This document shows, piece after piece, positions 1 through 11,370 of a stretch of 64,000 bases of DNA. Numbering within the stretch: the first letter of the stretch is position 1; every line of letters begins with the position of its first letter. Both the position numbers and the translations under genes were made by a program. The notes under the pieces were generated by a model. It was not told the DNA's origin. It did no database searches and worked only from the letters and a program-made list of their open reading frames with translations. The DNA is taken from the NCBI GenBank assembly GCA_029891345.1, contig CM057000.1, positions 127,881,338-127,945,337 of the forward strand. Reading direction: 5' to 3'. This stretch comes from Dryococelus australis (lineage: Eukaryota; Arthropoda; Insecta; Phasmatodea; Phasmatidae).

Positions 1-240
1 ATTATTTCGAAAGTAAATATTTTACAAATCTGCCCATTCTTACACTCCGATGTATTACAACAAAACATAAAGCTAAGTAAATAATTTAAGTTATCACAAA
101 CGATTACGATATTGCCTCCATCGTTGACCCAATTTACTGGACGCATGTCGCTCAGTGCGGCCGTTAAAATATATGAAAATAGGAGCAGTGACCTATTTCC
201 AAGGTTGATTCCAAAAGTGCTCAGTTTATCGCGAACGGGC
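1..240 (-). mobile_element. MITE-A copy 1 (truncated by window edge)
   Basis: This is the reverse-oriented inner and terminal part of MITE-A. It ends in a degenerate terminal repeat at about 209-240 (CCAAAAGTGCTC followed by GCGAACGGGC). The element body is recognisable by the inverted form of the internal ACATGCGCCC-like segment near 140-160. The other end lies outside the window. There is no coding potential; the 68-codon ORF at 112-318 is incidental. Confidence 0.8.
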
Positions 241-2017
241 TTTAATTCTGGTTATTGTTTCCGAGATGGCAGGTTGCCAGCGCAAGTTGACATGTCCTGT
301 TCCGAGTGTTTATGTTAATTATATGGAGCTGTTTTTAAAGGCATAAATATTTTAAAATCATAGTATACAAACACAATTAAAATAATCTTAGGTCACAGTA
401 TTACAAGCGTGGTTGAAAGGTAAGAATTTTTTAAATTTCTCCTGCTATTCATGTAGAGCACTTCATTTCAATCTGGTAGCAGAGAAATTGTATAAAAAAT
501 GCAGGCGCTGGACTATAATTTATTGGCGTCTCTGTTATTGACAAGAACTCTCTGAACGACCCCAATGCTTATGTAATAATTCAGTTTACAAGGTATAAAA
601 AATATTGATTTATTTATTCACTGAAATTACCCTCATTAGGTGAACATGAAGTTATGAGTTGTGTATCAGCACACTGATAGAGGTTAAAAAGTCTCCGAAC
701 AGTCCCTAAGTATGTTTAAATGGACAGGAAAGAGTGTCGATTCCTGTATTGACGTTATGAATTTCCACTTCTTCAAATATATTAATATCGGACAAATAAT
801 TTTGAAACCATTTCCATTGCGTTTTTTATAACTGAGCCTTATCGAGAATGTTGGCAGTAATTTGAATTGATGAACCACGTAAAAGGCTTATGAAAACAAT
901 AAACGGGAAATTGCTCTCTTGTGTAGCTCTGCATGGGAAGTATGTTATTCCCTATAATGATGGGAGTGGGCAGGCGTTGATGAATGAAACAGCATTTTTC
1001 AGAGACGAGCTTGATACTTTGAAAATACGATACAGCTGAATAGACCTACATAACTTTGTGTGTTGCTCGCTACACAAACACATTATCTTTTATGTTTGAG
1101 GATTAGAGTGGAAAGAATATAGTATTTGATAAATGAAACAGTATTAAAAGAGGAGCTCGATAAATTAAAATCGTATTACGGCTGAATAGAGCTACTTGTG
1201 ATGAGGACAAAATCGTAACTGCAGGGAGTGGAGATGTTTACTTTTAAAATGAGAGGCTAATTGCATGCAGATAATGTTTCCTAAAATCTTATAAGTTACT
1301 GGCAAAATGCTTATAGTCCCCAGGCGTTTTATTTCTATAGGGATTTTTATCTTCGGCTCGGGCTTTAAGATAGACAGTTTCCATTAATTTTGCAACATTT
1401 TATTTTCGAAATAACACGTCAATTGCTTCACGAATTATTGGTAGGTAAAATTCTTCGCACATTTTCATTATTTTTATGTTCATATAGTCCAATCCTGTAA
1501 CTTTCGACTTTATGGTGGTAATAATTTTGTACATTTTTTCAATTATATTACTAAACATATATTCCCCGGCAAAACCGTTTTTATCATTGTCGCAAGTTAC
1601 GGTTGATAGCATATGTTATTTTGAATCGAGTATATGAATTAATTATTATTTACATCATAAATAAGCCGGTTATGGAATGGTTCTTACATCTCATTTAACA
1701 GAAGCGACTGATTTTTAGTCCTTCTGTAAGTGCTTGGAAATATTTTTGTGTGTGTGTCTACCGCATGTGAGACGTAATGCTGTTTGCTTTATATATCATA
1801 TATTCCACGTTAATGTGGCGTTCCTTATATTTATCGAAGTCAAAATCACATTTCTCGTTTTAAGTAATTAATTGGTAGCTTTGTTCGTCTCTTACAATTT
1901 TTGGGATAGTTTCATTTGCAAGCCTTGACACTTGACTACGACGTGTTCAAAATATTTGCATTGGAAAAATTTAGAAAAATTGTTGCATTATATGAACGAA
2001 CTGTTCAAATTGTTAAA
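241..2017. other. AT-rich stretch, nothing recognised
   Basis: I see no ORF above 72 codons, no tRNA-like boxes and no tandem array. Short ORFs at 684-878 and 1400-1612 have no recognisable motif. Confidence 0.5.
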
Positions 2018-2411
2018 GGCTGTTCACGATAAAGTGAGCACTTTTAAAATCAACCTTAGAAAAATGCAATTGCCACTGACTGCATGTATTTTAACGGGCG
2101 CACTGAGTGACATGCACCCGGTAAAGTTGGTAATGATGGATGGAAAGTAATTCCATACGTTAACGTCGAATAAAAAGTCCTAGGTAACCATTTGCGATAT
2201 ATATATATATATTTAACAACGCCTCAGTGTGTAAAAATGAGCAGGTTTTAAATGTTTACTTTTCAAATAATTTCACATTTTCACTTGACCGGCACAAGAA
2301 TAAAGTGATGAGGCCCATTGTAATGTTAATTTTACATAAAGATAAAGAGTACAAAACGTGCACGCAAGTATAGTCCATTCCCAATTGGAAGCTACTTTTG
2401 AAAATCAACCT
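2018..2411 (+). mobile_element. MITE-A copy 2, altered right end
   Basis: It begins with the family terminal repeat GGCTGTTCACGATAAAGTGA and carries the conserved body, including the ACGGGCGCACTGAGTGACAT block and the TTGACCGGCACAAGAATAAA block. The usual right terminal repeat is absent. In its place is a segment containing TATAGTCCATTCCCAATTGG. The inverse of a similar segment occurs inside copy 3 at about 4206-4235. A short (AT)n run interrupts the body near 2197-2212. Confidence 0.85.
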
Positions 2412-4134
2412 TTAAAAAAAAAAAAAACTCTAGGCATAACATGTCAACCTGTTTTTTCAATAACCTGTGTTCCACAAATGTATAACACTGTGATTAACTT
2501 TTGAGTACTGTATTATTGAATAAACGAACCTTTACCTTAATATCTCCTATAACTTGTAATATTAATTTCTTTTTAAATATGCATTAACAACAGCGAGAGC
2601 AACGACGTGTTGGCAAAGACCGGTAAGAAATAGTTCGCAGTTAAAATATTATTTTGACCTAGTTTTTTAGTATACTATTTGCCAATTAAACGGTGGCTAT
2701 TGAAATATTGAAATATTTAGGTAGCCCCGATGGCATCACATCTCATTTTTACAGTTTGAAATAACAGCGGAAAATATCGTGAGTAGGCCGTAATGGTAAA
2801 GTGTTGTTTTCAACTGAAACTAACTGTCTGCTGGGCGAGGCTTGTCGCTCTCTCTTTCTTTATCTTTTTCACACTCGGGAAGTTTCACTTCGCTAATGAG
2901 CAATAAAATTATACATGTTTTCAATTGTATCATATTTCATACTTATTACGGCAAAATAATTATTTTTTGAATTTGCAATTTACAACCGAAAAGAGATATT
3001 AATGTTTGAATACTTATTTTAATATATTTAGATACGATGGCGGGGCAGTTACCAAGTGAAGTTGGCAGACGTGGCGAGCCATCACATGGCGTGTTGTTTT
3101 TTGCCAAATGAAGCGTAAATTATTCCTACTCCGAAAAATACTTCAAAATACCACATCAAGTTTGTAGACGTGTTTTTTAAACCTAGCTAGGCAAGTTATG
3201 TTGTGATAAATCTGTGTTTTCACGGCAGTAATGAATAAACTGTAACGTGTGTTTAGTTAATCATTGCGTCTGTGAAATGGCGTGCCTTTTTGCATCGTGG
3301 TCGATACGCTGGCCCTGTGTGTGTTCGTGATTTCAAATATTTGATTAGCATTATTTATACGTTTTAAATGTGAACTGTTTCTATGACGAAGTTAATTATT
3401 TACATCCACGTCTGTTTATTTATCACAACGTTGTACCTATGCGCTAAGGGGTTTGAAACGCAGTCGTGTAACGTAATTTGCTACAATCCCAGAAGAAAAA
3501 TACTACGCCCAGCCCGATAAATTTCAATAAACCTAATAAACAGTATGTAGCAATACATAGAAATATGAGCGGAATAAAAGTTACCGTAGGCTTATTTGTG
3601 TGCATGTTCACCGCTATATTTTAAGTTTGTATTGCAAAAATGAGCAACACGAGTTGCTTGAATTTAATGTGCTTTTTTTCGTTGGACTGGTTGTTCCTTC
3701 GTTTTAATATTTATTCCAGCTGAGGCCGTCTTTTAAAGAAATAACCCAACACATATCAATAAAAAATGATAATTAGTACAGCCCTTTATTTACCTCGCAG
3801 TTGTAACAGCGTTAAACACAGTTACTGCAAAATACTAACGTGCATTACAAGTATTGTGCTATGAACTGTCGTCAAATCAGGCATTTTTTAAAACGTCATA
3901 AAGCTGAGCTAAAAAATGTTGACGGCCTAAACTGTGAATATTCATACGGAATGGTTTTTGGAATATGGCAGAATTATTTGACAAACTGTCAACAGTAAAC
4001 AACACATTTTAAAGGTATACAAGTAGAAGTCACATTTCAATGTTTATGTTTAGGTGTAGAGAAAGTATACCAACACATTTACACACACAATGGCATATAA
4101 ACATTGATTTTGACACATGCCACATGACAGTCAC
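2412..4134. other. AT-rich stretch, nothing recognised
   Basis: It starts with an A-run (2414-2426) and holds only very short ORFs. I see no promoter-like cluster, tRNA-like fold or inverted repeat here. Confidence 0.45.
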
Positions 4135-4285
4135 ATGACAATGTTTGTTTACATTTGGCGGAAGGATACGAAACGGGCCTGCAAGTATATATTTAGCAGG
4201 GCTCCGAGAGAGTTGCTTCCAGTGGGGAATTGACTATAGATCTTAAGCAGGGCTTTCAAAAGTGCTCATTGTACCGTGAACAGCC
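4135..4285 (+). mobile_element. MITE-A copy 3, right-end fragment
   Basis: The fragment runs from the GGCGGAAGGATACGAAACGG block to the terminal repeat GCTTTCAAAAGTGCTCATTG plus TACCGTGAACAGCC. An insertion of about 45 bp just before the end partly duplicates the TTTAGCAGGGCT segment. It brings in a GCTTCCAGTGGGGAATTGAC module that matches, inverted, the odd right end of copy 2. The left half of the element is missing. Confidence 0.75.
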
Positions 4286-5963
4286 CATGCCAAAAAATAC
4301 ACTGGCACGTTTACTGGGGGAAAAAATACGTACAAAAACACCAACACATCACTAAAATACAACAACACTTTACAATATTAATTTTCGTGAGAAAATTGAG
4401 CATAAAAGAAATTGAGTTGTTAATAAATTTCATACGCAACGTAATTTAAATATCTCACGAGGCTGTCTCTCCATGCGTGTACGTTGGGTTTGTTTAGATA
4501 CGTTCTAGCACTTCTTATTTCAACTAATGCAAACATCACTCGCACCCTCATTTATGTAAATTGTAGGGTGATAGCAGATGGCTCGCGTTGGACGAGTTCA
4601 CTCAGACTCCAGGAGGGGTGTGAGTACACTGAGAAAAAGGAATTGTCTAAACAACCAAATAAATAATGTTGACATTTAGTTTGCTGTTTCAAACCAACTA
4701 TTGTTAAATTAAACACTGGATTGTTGAAGTAAATATAGTGATTCTTTTGTTTTGAAAATAATTTTGTTGGTGTATTTTTTCAAATCAAACGAATGTTTTA
4801 CTGACTATAGGCCCTTACACAATTGAAAACTTTAACCTTTGACTTTACGATTTTACTTTACGTTTGCTTTCCGACATGTGGTTTCTTATGGAGCTTGACA
4901 CAATGGAACTGTTAAAGGTAAAGTCAAGAACTCTTGACTTTACAATTTCGAAAAGATGAAATTTAAAGTCAAAGTCAAGCAGCCATTTTGCAAGAATTTA
5001 ACAGAGGTCATGTGGAACGTGCGTTATTTTACTGTAGGGCGGTTTTAATATCGGTATATTATACAAAGCTCGCCTTAAATTAAGTAAATGGCAAACAAAT
5101 ATAATTTGAAGAGGAAATATATTAATTGGCATATTATAATAAAGTAAACAGATGAGTTTTTTGTTTCTAAATAAAAATTTAATATAAATATTAAGCCTAT
5201 TTTTTTTTTAAAAAGGTGCGTAAAATGCATTCCTGGATAATATCATTATTTACAACACAAGATACACATTCTTACGAAGCTCGCAGAACCGATGTTCAAT
5301 TGTCTGAACTCTAACTTTTCAATATTGTATTGTGTATTGGCGGTTTCATCAGAGGAAAGTAAACGTAAAGTCATATGCTAAAGTTTTCTATTGTGTAAGA
5401 AGCTTATACCATATTTTTCATGTATGGTATGCTCAGCTATTTCAATTTTGTAAACAACATATATATTTGTTTTTAAAATGCCTACACATGCTTGCATTTA
5501 CAAAACGATTTATTAAAATCAACCATATATTTGCCAAATTATTTTGATATGGTAAATTTAACCATTCGGACACGTCCGTCTGAACAACGAGCTTGGTTGG
5601 TAGTGAGCGAGTGCAAGATGGCAGACCAAGAAACAAGAACGCTCGTAATTTAATGGGGATTTGAAAAATTTACACCTGTTTTTTTGAAGGTATGTGCAAG
5701 TTTTGTTTCTATTTTTGCGTTCCTATTGTCAATGTGAATTAATTCCTGCGACATTTCATTGTGTTTCAAAACGTTCGTGCTATACTGCCCTTGTTATAAA
5801 CATAACCCAGATTTGAAGTACGTAATAAAATGATATCATTGCGTTCCCGAGAAGTGTTTCGAAATAACAGCGCCCAGAAACAAGTCGGAGTAACAGCTGA
5901 GTGAGAGGACGGGCAGAAGAAACAATACTTAACATCCTAATCACTTACAATACAATTTATTCG
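4286..5963. other. AT-rich stretch apart from the hairpin at 4825-4981
   Basis: Short ORFs at 4484-4666, 5332-5547 and 5442-5636 show no motif. Nothing else is recognised. Confidence 0.4.
4825..4981. repeat. Small inverted-repeat element (TTGACTTTAC motif)
   Basis: Outer arms are AACTTTAACCTTTGACTTTA at about 4828 and its degenerate inverse ending AAAGTCAAAGTCAAG at 4979. A perfect inner palindrome at 4918-4943 has arms GTAAAGTCAAG and CTTGACTTTAC around AACT. It looks like a MITE or foldback remnant with no coding capacity. Confidence 0.5.
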
Positions 5964-6027
5964 TCGTTGTGTAATGGATAGCGCATCGGCCTACCGTGAC
6001 GTAGGTCCGTGGTTGGCGCCCATCCTC
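5964..6027 (+). other. tRNA-like relic (possible SINE head)
   Basis: The segment TGTGTAATGGATAGCGCATC resembles a Pol III A box and D arm of an Arg-type tRNA. About 40 bases on, GTGGTTGGCGCCC is a poor match to the B box GGTTCGANNCC. Acceptor pairing is not evident, so it is not a working tRNA. It could be a decayed tRNA-derived SINE. Confidence 0.35.
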
Positions 6028-6740
6028 TGATAAGTTTCTTCAAATTTAGAGTTAAGATTTCGGTTATTATTCGTCGGAGGATTATAGGTTATAAAAAATG
6101 ACGAGCACTAATACCCCGTGTAATTTTGAATATAATTCTGTCAAACAATATAGCTAATATTATGTTGTTTTTTTTTACACCGTGGTTAAAAGAAGTGACA
6201 CTGTAATTAAGTCAAATAAATGCATGTCTGGTAAAAAAAAATATATCTTAGTAGCCAAACGAAATAAATGCACGTTTGTTTTAACACAGGCATATATTTG
6301 GCCTTTACAAAATAATTTGGTTAAAAGTAATTGTCTAATTAAACAATCCAAACAGCTGCATGGTTGTTTTAACACAGACATTTTGAAGTTGAACAGAATG
6401 ATTTGGTTAAATGAAATTACTGTTGTGGTTCTGCCAAACATGTGAACTGACTTGATTCAGCAGTGTATACCGGTTATTATTAGAGCAATACAACATTGTT
6501 GACACAACTAAATAATACCAAACAAGTTATTTTGTTGCGCCAAGCAATGATCTTGATTGCTACTAGACAAATTTACCATTGGGTTGTTTCAAACAAATTC
6601 CATAAGATTTTACCAAATATTTTTCTCGGTGCAGCCTCGCTCGATTACGTGTTTTGCAACCCCTTCTTTTACTGGGGCGGGGAAATACGGGTTTAGTTTA
6701 CGTGTTATTAAAGCGAAAAAAAATACTGAATACACACTCG
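6028..6740. other. AT-rich stretch with overlapping ORFs on both strands
   Basis: ORFs of 87 and 88 codons overlap almost completely on opposite strands at 6175-6445. That reflects low stop density rather than a gene. No domain is recognised. Confidence 0.4.
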
Positions 6741-7300
6741 CACTAAAAGCGCAACACACGCACGGTGACGTAAACAGTGAATGGAGGGGTGACACGAGGG
6801 GTTTTGTGTAAAGTGTGTGTCCCTCGCTGAATTATTTCCTCTGCTGGAGTCAAAATAACCCCACGAACACGACACAACAGACAGACATGACGTCAAAGCT
6901 CGACGGAATTTCACATTAAAATTTTTTTCAGTGTTCACAATACCCCGACGAAATCTGCGCGACAGGTATTTTAGTTGGCTGTTGGGGAAATTTTAAAACG
7001 GCAATTTATCCTTATAGTAACCAATATTTACTTTTTAAAACTCGTGATAAAATGAGTGATAATTTTGCTCTTGAAGCAGTAGGGAAATACGCAAGAAATT
7101 CAGTTTTCTAATGTCGTATTTACATTTTGACGCGCCCCAACGAGTGTGACACGACCTTAAAGTAGGAATAGAATGTACTCTTCTGGGGCTCTCGTGGCCG
7201 CGATTTGGTCGGACTGACGTCGCAGTGACCTTGCTTTTCATTGGCTGCTACTCAAATTTCGTCGCGTCGGGGTTTTCCTGACGTGGTCGTGGGGGTATTG
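6741..7300. promoter_or_regulatory. Promoter-like region with four CRE-like sites
   Basis: Base composition rises above the AT-rich surroundings. Four TGACGT-core sites occur within about 520 bp: TGACGTAA at 6766, the full CRE palindrome TGACGTCA at 6888, TGACGTCG at 7215 and TGACGTGG at 7279. An inverted CCAAT box (ATTGG) lies at 7240. CREs are known targets of bZIP factors. Whether this is a host promoter or the edge of a mobile element cannot be told from sequence. Confidence 0.35.
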
Positions 7301-7495
7301 TGATTCTAGCTTTACTGCGGACGTATCGTGGCTGTATTGGTCGGCCCGGATAATCACGCTTTCAAAAGATCTCTCTTGAGGACGTGAAAGCAGTACAGTC
7401 AACTGACTCCAGCAGTACCCAGGTCGTCTCAGAGGGGTTGTACACTGTCCAGAGGGTGGCCTCCGTGTTCGGGCCGACCGTCCCCAGTAGGCCGT

Positions 7496-7856
7496 GTGCA
7501 CACGTGCGGACATAGACCGCGGCGGCGCCACAGCTACGTGTGCATTGATATATATAAGCCAAGTCCTCGTGGAACGCTTTTGCGGCGCCGCAGATACGTG
7601 TGCACTGCTACATATAAGCCAAGTTCTCGTGGAACGCTTTTGCGGCGCCGCAGATACGTGTGCACTGCTACATATAAGCCAAGTTCTCGTGGAACGGTTT
7701 TGCGGCGCCGCAGATACGTGTGCACTGCTACATATAAGCCAAGTTCTCGTGGAACGCTTTTGCGGCGCCGCAGATACGTGTGCACTGCTACATATAAGCC
7801 AAGCCCTCGTGGAACGCTTTTGCGGCGCCGCGCGGACATTGTCCGCACGTGTGCAC
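7496..7856. repeat. 17-bp inverted repeat bracketing the 60-bp array
   Basis: GTGCACACGTGCGGACA at 7496-7512 has its exact reverse complement at 7840-7856. Similarity continues loosely outward, with a GGCC-plus-TAC-like stretch on both sides. The two arms enclose the whole tandem array, so the unit resembles one inverted-terminus element rather than a free array. Confidence 0.85.
7522..7832 (+). repeat. 60-bp tandem array, five units plus partial
   Basis: Units begin at 7522, 7582, 7642, 7702, 7762 and (partial) 7822. From the second unit each starts with the 12-bp palindrome TGCGGCGCCGCA and contains ACGTGTGCACTGCTACATAT followed by AAGCCAAG. The ATATAAG string resembles a TATA element. The first and last units are the most diverged, as usual for arrays homogenised from the middle. 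Because the period is a multiple of three and GC-rich, it gives repetitive ORFs in four frames (for example 7238-7960 on the minus strand). None looks like a real protein. Confidence 0.95.
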
Positions 7857-8514
7857 CCGGCCGTAGAGGGCACGTAGAAGCTGCGCTGCTGTAGCGGGAC
7901 GACTGTACTTAGGGAACAAGGAAACAGCACTCGTCTACACATGCAGCCAAATAGCCTCATTGGACAGAACTACACTCTAAATCTGATTCAGTGAGAATTT
8001 CATTGTTTAAACCAGTTGACAAACACCTGACATATCCAGCAGTCACTTCGGTCTATTTAACTCATGAATATGGGGGAAATACCCATTTTCCTTCACTTAA
8101 TTATTTAATGACATTTCCACTGATTCATCAACAATTTCATTAGTTGATTTTCAGTGATTTGTTTTTGACGTATGGATCAGTTAAACAAGATGTTTCTAAT
8201 TAAATAACACATAAACTAATAAAACGTATTAAATGTATTTTTTAAAGCGAGTTTCGTCATTTAAAATGCCAATTTAAGAGGCAACGTGAATATTCAGTCT
8301 TTAATTCCGTTTTCACGTAATCGCCATAGCGTTTGGTATAGACACTTAAACTCTGCATTAAATCTGGAGAAGTGAGTGGTTTCATAACTAAGACATGTTT
8401 TGACAATCCTAATTTTGCCAAATAAACTACAAACAAAAAGAAAGGACAAGGAATTTAAAGTTACATATTTTCGATCATATGTACATACTTTTTCCCCTTT
8501 ACTATCACCGTTTG

Positions 8515-8576
8515 CCAGGTAGCTTTGTAAGGTAACGGCACGGCAGCCGCATGTTGTGGGTTAAAATCCATGAAAT
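8515..8576 (+). other. tRNA-like Pol III module 1
   Basis: The A-box-like TAGCTTTGTAAGGTAACGG is followed about 25 bases later by GGGTTAAAATCC, a degenerate B box. A T-rich run follows. The tRNA fold is broken, so this is a tRNA-derived promoter relic, not a tRNA gene. Confidence 0.45.
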
Positions 8577-8995
8577 GTTTTCTTTTCTTACTTTCTTTAT
8601 AGTGTTAAATTTCACAATATACACAGAGATACTGTCGGAAATATGTTTACACCTCGTAAAGATTCCACTAAAATCAATAAAAACGAGATTTAATTCGCCG
8701 TTTGCAGTGGCTGTTACTTATTAAACAAGCGAAATTGTTCCACTGAAATATCCGGCGGTTTTCCACCGATTTTAAACACTAAATCGGAATCAGTTATTTT
8801 TTACTGATTGTCAGTTGAAACTGCTCCATCCGGGATCTGTAGAAAAAAATATCACTAATTCATCAGTTAAAAGAAATCTACTAATTCAAGCAGTAGAAAA
8901 TTAGTTATTTATAGTTGTTATAAATATATAAGCACAGAGAATTCCTATGTGATGTAAGTTAGGTACGATTTATTTTGTCGTAGAACAAAAATATT

Positions 8996-9082
8996 TTTGG
9001 GAGCTGGTTGGGCTCGAACCTCCGCCCCTTACGCAAGGCATGCTGAAGCTTTCCTGATCAGCCATATCCACTGCCCTTTTTA
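8996..9082 (-). other. tRNA-like Pol III module 2
   Basis: On the minus strand, ATGGCTGATCAGGAAAGC serves as A box and GGAGGTTCGAGCCC is a good B box, spaced as in a type-II (Leu/Ser-like) tRNA. The acceptor arm does not pair convincingly. Confidence 0.5.
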
Positions 9083-9176
9083 TTTAACCTTCATTTGACG
9101 TTGTTGTGATAATTTTTGACGTTGACGAAGCTCTAGTGAGACCGACTTGTTGACGAATTCCCAGCGCGACAATCGA

Positions 9177-9272
9177 GCTGAGCATCTGCCACTTCGGAGG
9201 CACCGGGGCGCGAACCCGCGACCCTCCCACTGCAAGTCGGACACCCTACCCCTGAGCTATGAGGGCAGCCCA
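9177..9272 (-). other. tRNA-Ala-like sequence (degenerate, TGC loop)
   Basis: Read on the minus strand it has CATAGCTCAGGGGTAGGG as A box, an anticodon loop CTTGCAG with candidate anticodon TGC, and a T arm around GCGGGTTCGCGCC. The anticodon stem carries a mismatch and the acceptor ends (GCTGCC and TGCCTCC) pair poorly. It is most likely a tRNA pseudogene or SINE head. It is the best-preserved tRNA-like sequence in the window. Confidence 0.55.
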
Positions 9273-10039
9273 GTACTTCATCATTGCCAAACGTGTGGTC
9301 GTATTATGGGTATTGAACCACAAAATGTAACCTCAAATATTACTGTAAGTTTCGTGATGTAAAAGTATTTCTTGTTGTGGAAATATATAGATTTTCTGTG
9401 CAAGTACATGTTTCCGCAACGTCCGAAAGTCAACCTATCTGTAGTTTAGTTCGAATTTCTGTTGTACTTTAAATGGTAAATATAGTGGTTTCAGTGTACG
9501 AGGTTGTCGTTGTCCATTAGTATCCGCCATTTTACAATGCAACGAGACACTACAAGATTTAAACTTTTATTTTTAGTGACAAATAGATCAGTGATAATTT
9601 CACTGACTCGATAGTGCGGTGATTCAATAAGAAGGATTTACACCAACAAAATTTTGTGGTCTGCAAGTTAACAGATCAAGTAATGAGGAAACGACAAATG
9701 TTGTTTCTAACGTTCCACTGTCTAATTAGCACAGTTATTACTAGTCAATCTGTCGCTTCAAAATATCAGTTTACTTCTGTAAAATCTCTTTGCATTGTAA
9801 AATGGCAGATACATAAAGAACACCAACAACACCCTTTAAAACCACTATATTTATTTTTTAAAGCACACAATCTGAACTAAACTTAACTTGTATTAACTTT
9901 CGAGTGTTACAAAGACATGCACCTACGTACGCATATTATATGTATATTTCGACAACATGAAGTACTTTCAGATTACGAAACTTACAGCCGTTCGCCATTG
10001 CACGTTTATGTTACTAAGCAAATGCCAGGCCATATGTGT

Positions 10040-10131
10040 CAGTGGCAAAGTAGCAGAGTTGGTAGAATGCCAGCCAAAAGAAACAAGAAAATGTGTTACG
10101 TTTTGGGGGTGGCGGCTCGATACCAACCGCT
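10040..10131 (+). other. tRNA-like Pol III module 3 with T-run
   Basis: TAGCAGAGTTGGTAGAATGC is a good A box and GGCGGCTCGATACC a good B box. An eight-T run follows at 10160-10167, which would terminate Pol III. The distance between boxes is stretched by an A-rich insert. Overlapping ORFs at 9917-10244 are incidental. Confidence 0.5.
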
Positions 10132-10433
10132 TCCAAAATTTCCTTGTACATGTAATAAATTTTTTTTGCGACAAAATAATTGTAAGTTACTTAATTTATC
10201 TCAAACCGCAATGCACGGTTTTTAGTGCTTGTGCTTTTTATTAATCGACTATAAATAACTGATTTTCTACTGTTTGTGTTAGTGGATTTCATTTAAATGA
10301 AGAGATTAGTTGTTTTATTTTCCTTCTGATTCCGGATGAAGCAGTTTAAACTGACAATCAGTAAAAAATAACTGATTCCGATTAAGAGTGTAACTGCGAA
10401 TTATTGGTTTTCCACTGATTAGAATTTAGCGTG

Positions 10434-11370
10434 TGTGTTCCGAGGAAGATCACTGAAATAACTTTCTGCGCCGCCACGCTCTACTTGGGGTTGATAAATA
10501 GCGTTGCGGATACCCAACGTGAGTATCCAAGTGAAATATTTTACAAACGAGTGGCCAGCAATGTATTTCGTGGTATTGATCTTTTAAACTTCGCTCCCTA
10601 TAAGTTTTTGAAGAGTTGGTAGCTGCAAAGGTCATTGGCCACTCGAGCGGGGGAAAAAAAAAAAACCTCAGTCCTCTTTCATTTTGCCTTGTACTGGAAG
10701 GCTTAATTGGAAACGAGAGCGGGATTTTTTTTTTAAAATAAACCAAAACGAAGCTTAACCCTACAATCGACACACACATGGCCGCCGTCCGGCACTGTAT
10801 ACCGTAGAATTTGGAGCTCCAGCAAACTGCATCAAGAATATCACCTCGTGCCTCTATATGCTAAGGTCAGCGACATCACAGACATCTTAGCCAGTTTTCA
10901 AATCAAATACATTGCTTAATAGAAGCGATACGTGCTAGATGTGTTAACATTTGCTAGCTTACATTTTGTCGTTTGTCAATAGAATATTTCTTTAAAACTT
11001 TTTTTTTCAGGGAATACATAGAGGCATATGTTTTAGGTTCCAAGTCCACCTGTAGTTACTCGAGCAATGGGCATACATTTTGCTAATACCGTATTTTGTA
11101 GAGACCCTGCCTGTCTTAACTATATTTTAAAGGTTACAACTTTTAAAATTTTTAAATATGTAAAAATCTATTTAAGTATTCACTGATTACCACCTTAAAT
11201 AATTAATGACACTACCATACAGACATGTATGTGGATACTATATTGAACAAAAATTTTTTATTTTGTGTATTTAACTTTTTATTAAAAATATGACCATATT
11301 ATACTTAACATTCGTTGTATCATTACCGCAGCAAAGCACCTATTCTCGTAGGTATACCTTGACAAGAATA
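10434..11370. other. AT-rich stretch, nothing recognised
   Basis: A minus-strand ORF of 109 codons (10450-10779) contains a phenylalanine run from a T-rich segment and no domain. The rest has only homopolymer runs. Confidence 0.4.

Larger units (their letters stand above)
7972..10433. mobile_element. Nested inverted-arm element with internal tRNA-like modules
   Basis: The left end CACTCTAAATCTGATTCAGT at 7972 is matched, inverted, at about 10412-10433 (ACTGATTAGAATTTAGCGTG). A second, longer arm pair lies inside: 8780-8925 (TCGGAATCAGTTATTTTTTA, then CTGATTGTCAG) pairs with 10236-10393. The inner right arm ends AGAGTG followed by TA, and the left outer end is preceded by TA. Either one element has rearranged or two related elements are nested. 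The interior holds four tRNA-like modules and no transposase ORF. Confidence 0.65.

Noticed and set aside
6175-6445. Two overlapping ORFs of 87-88 codons on opposite strands
   Set aside because: Complete antisense overlap and no motif; chance open frames.
7238-7960. 240-codon repetitive ORF on the minus strand (and 127/132-codon ORFs on plus)
   Set aside because: All come from the 60-bp GC-rich array, which is open in four frames because of composition and a period divisible by three. There are no domain, start context or splice signals.
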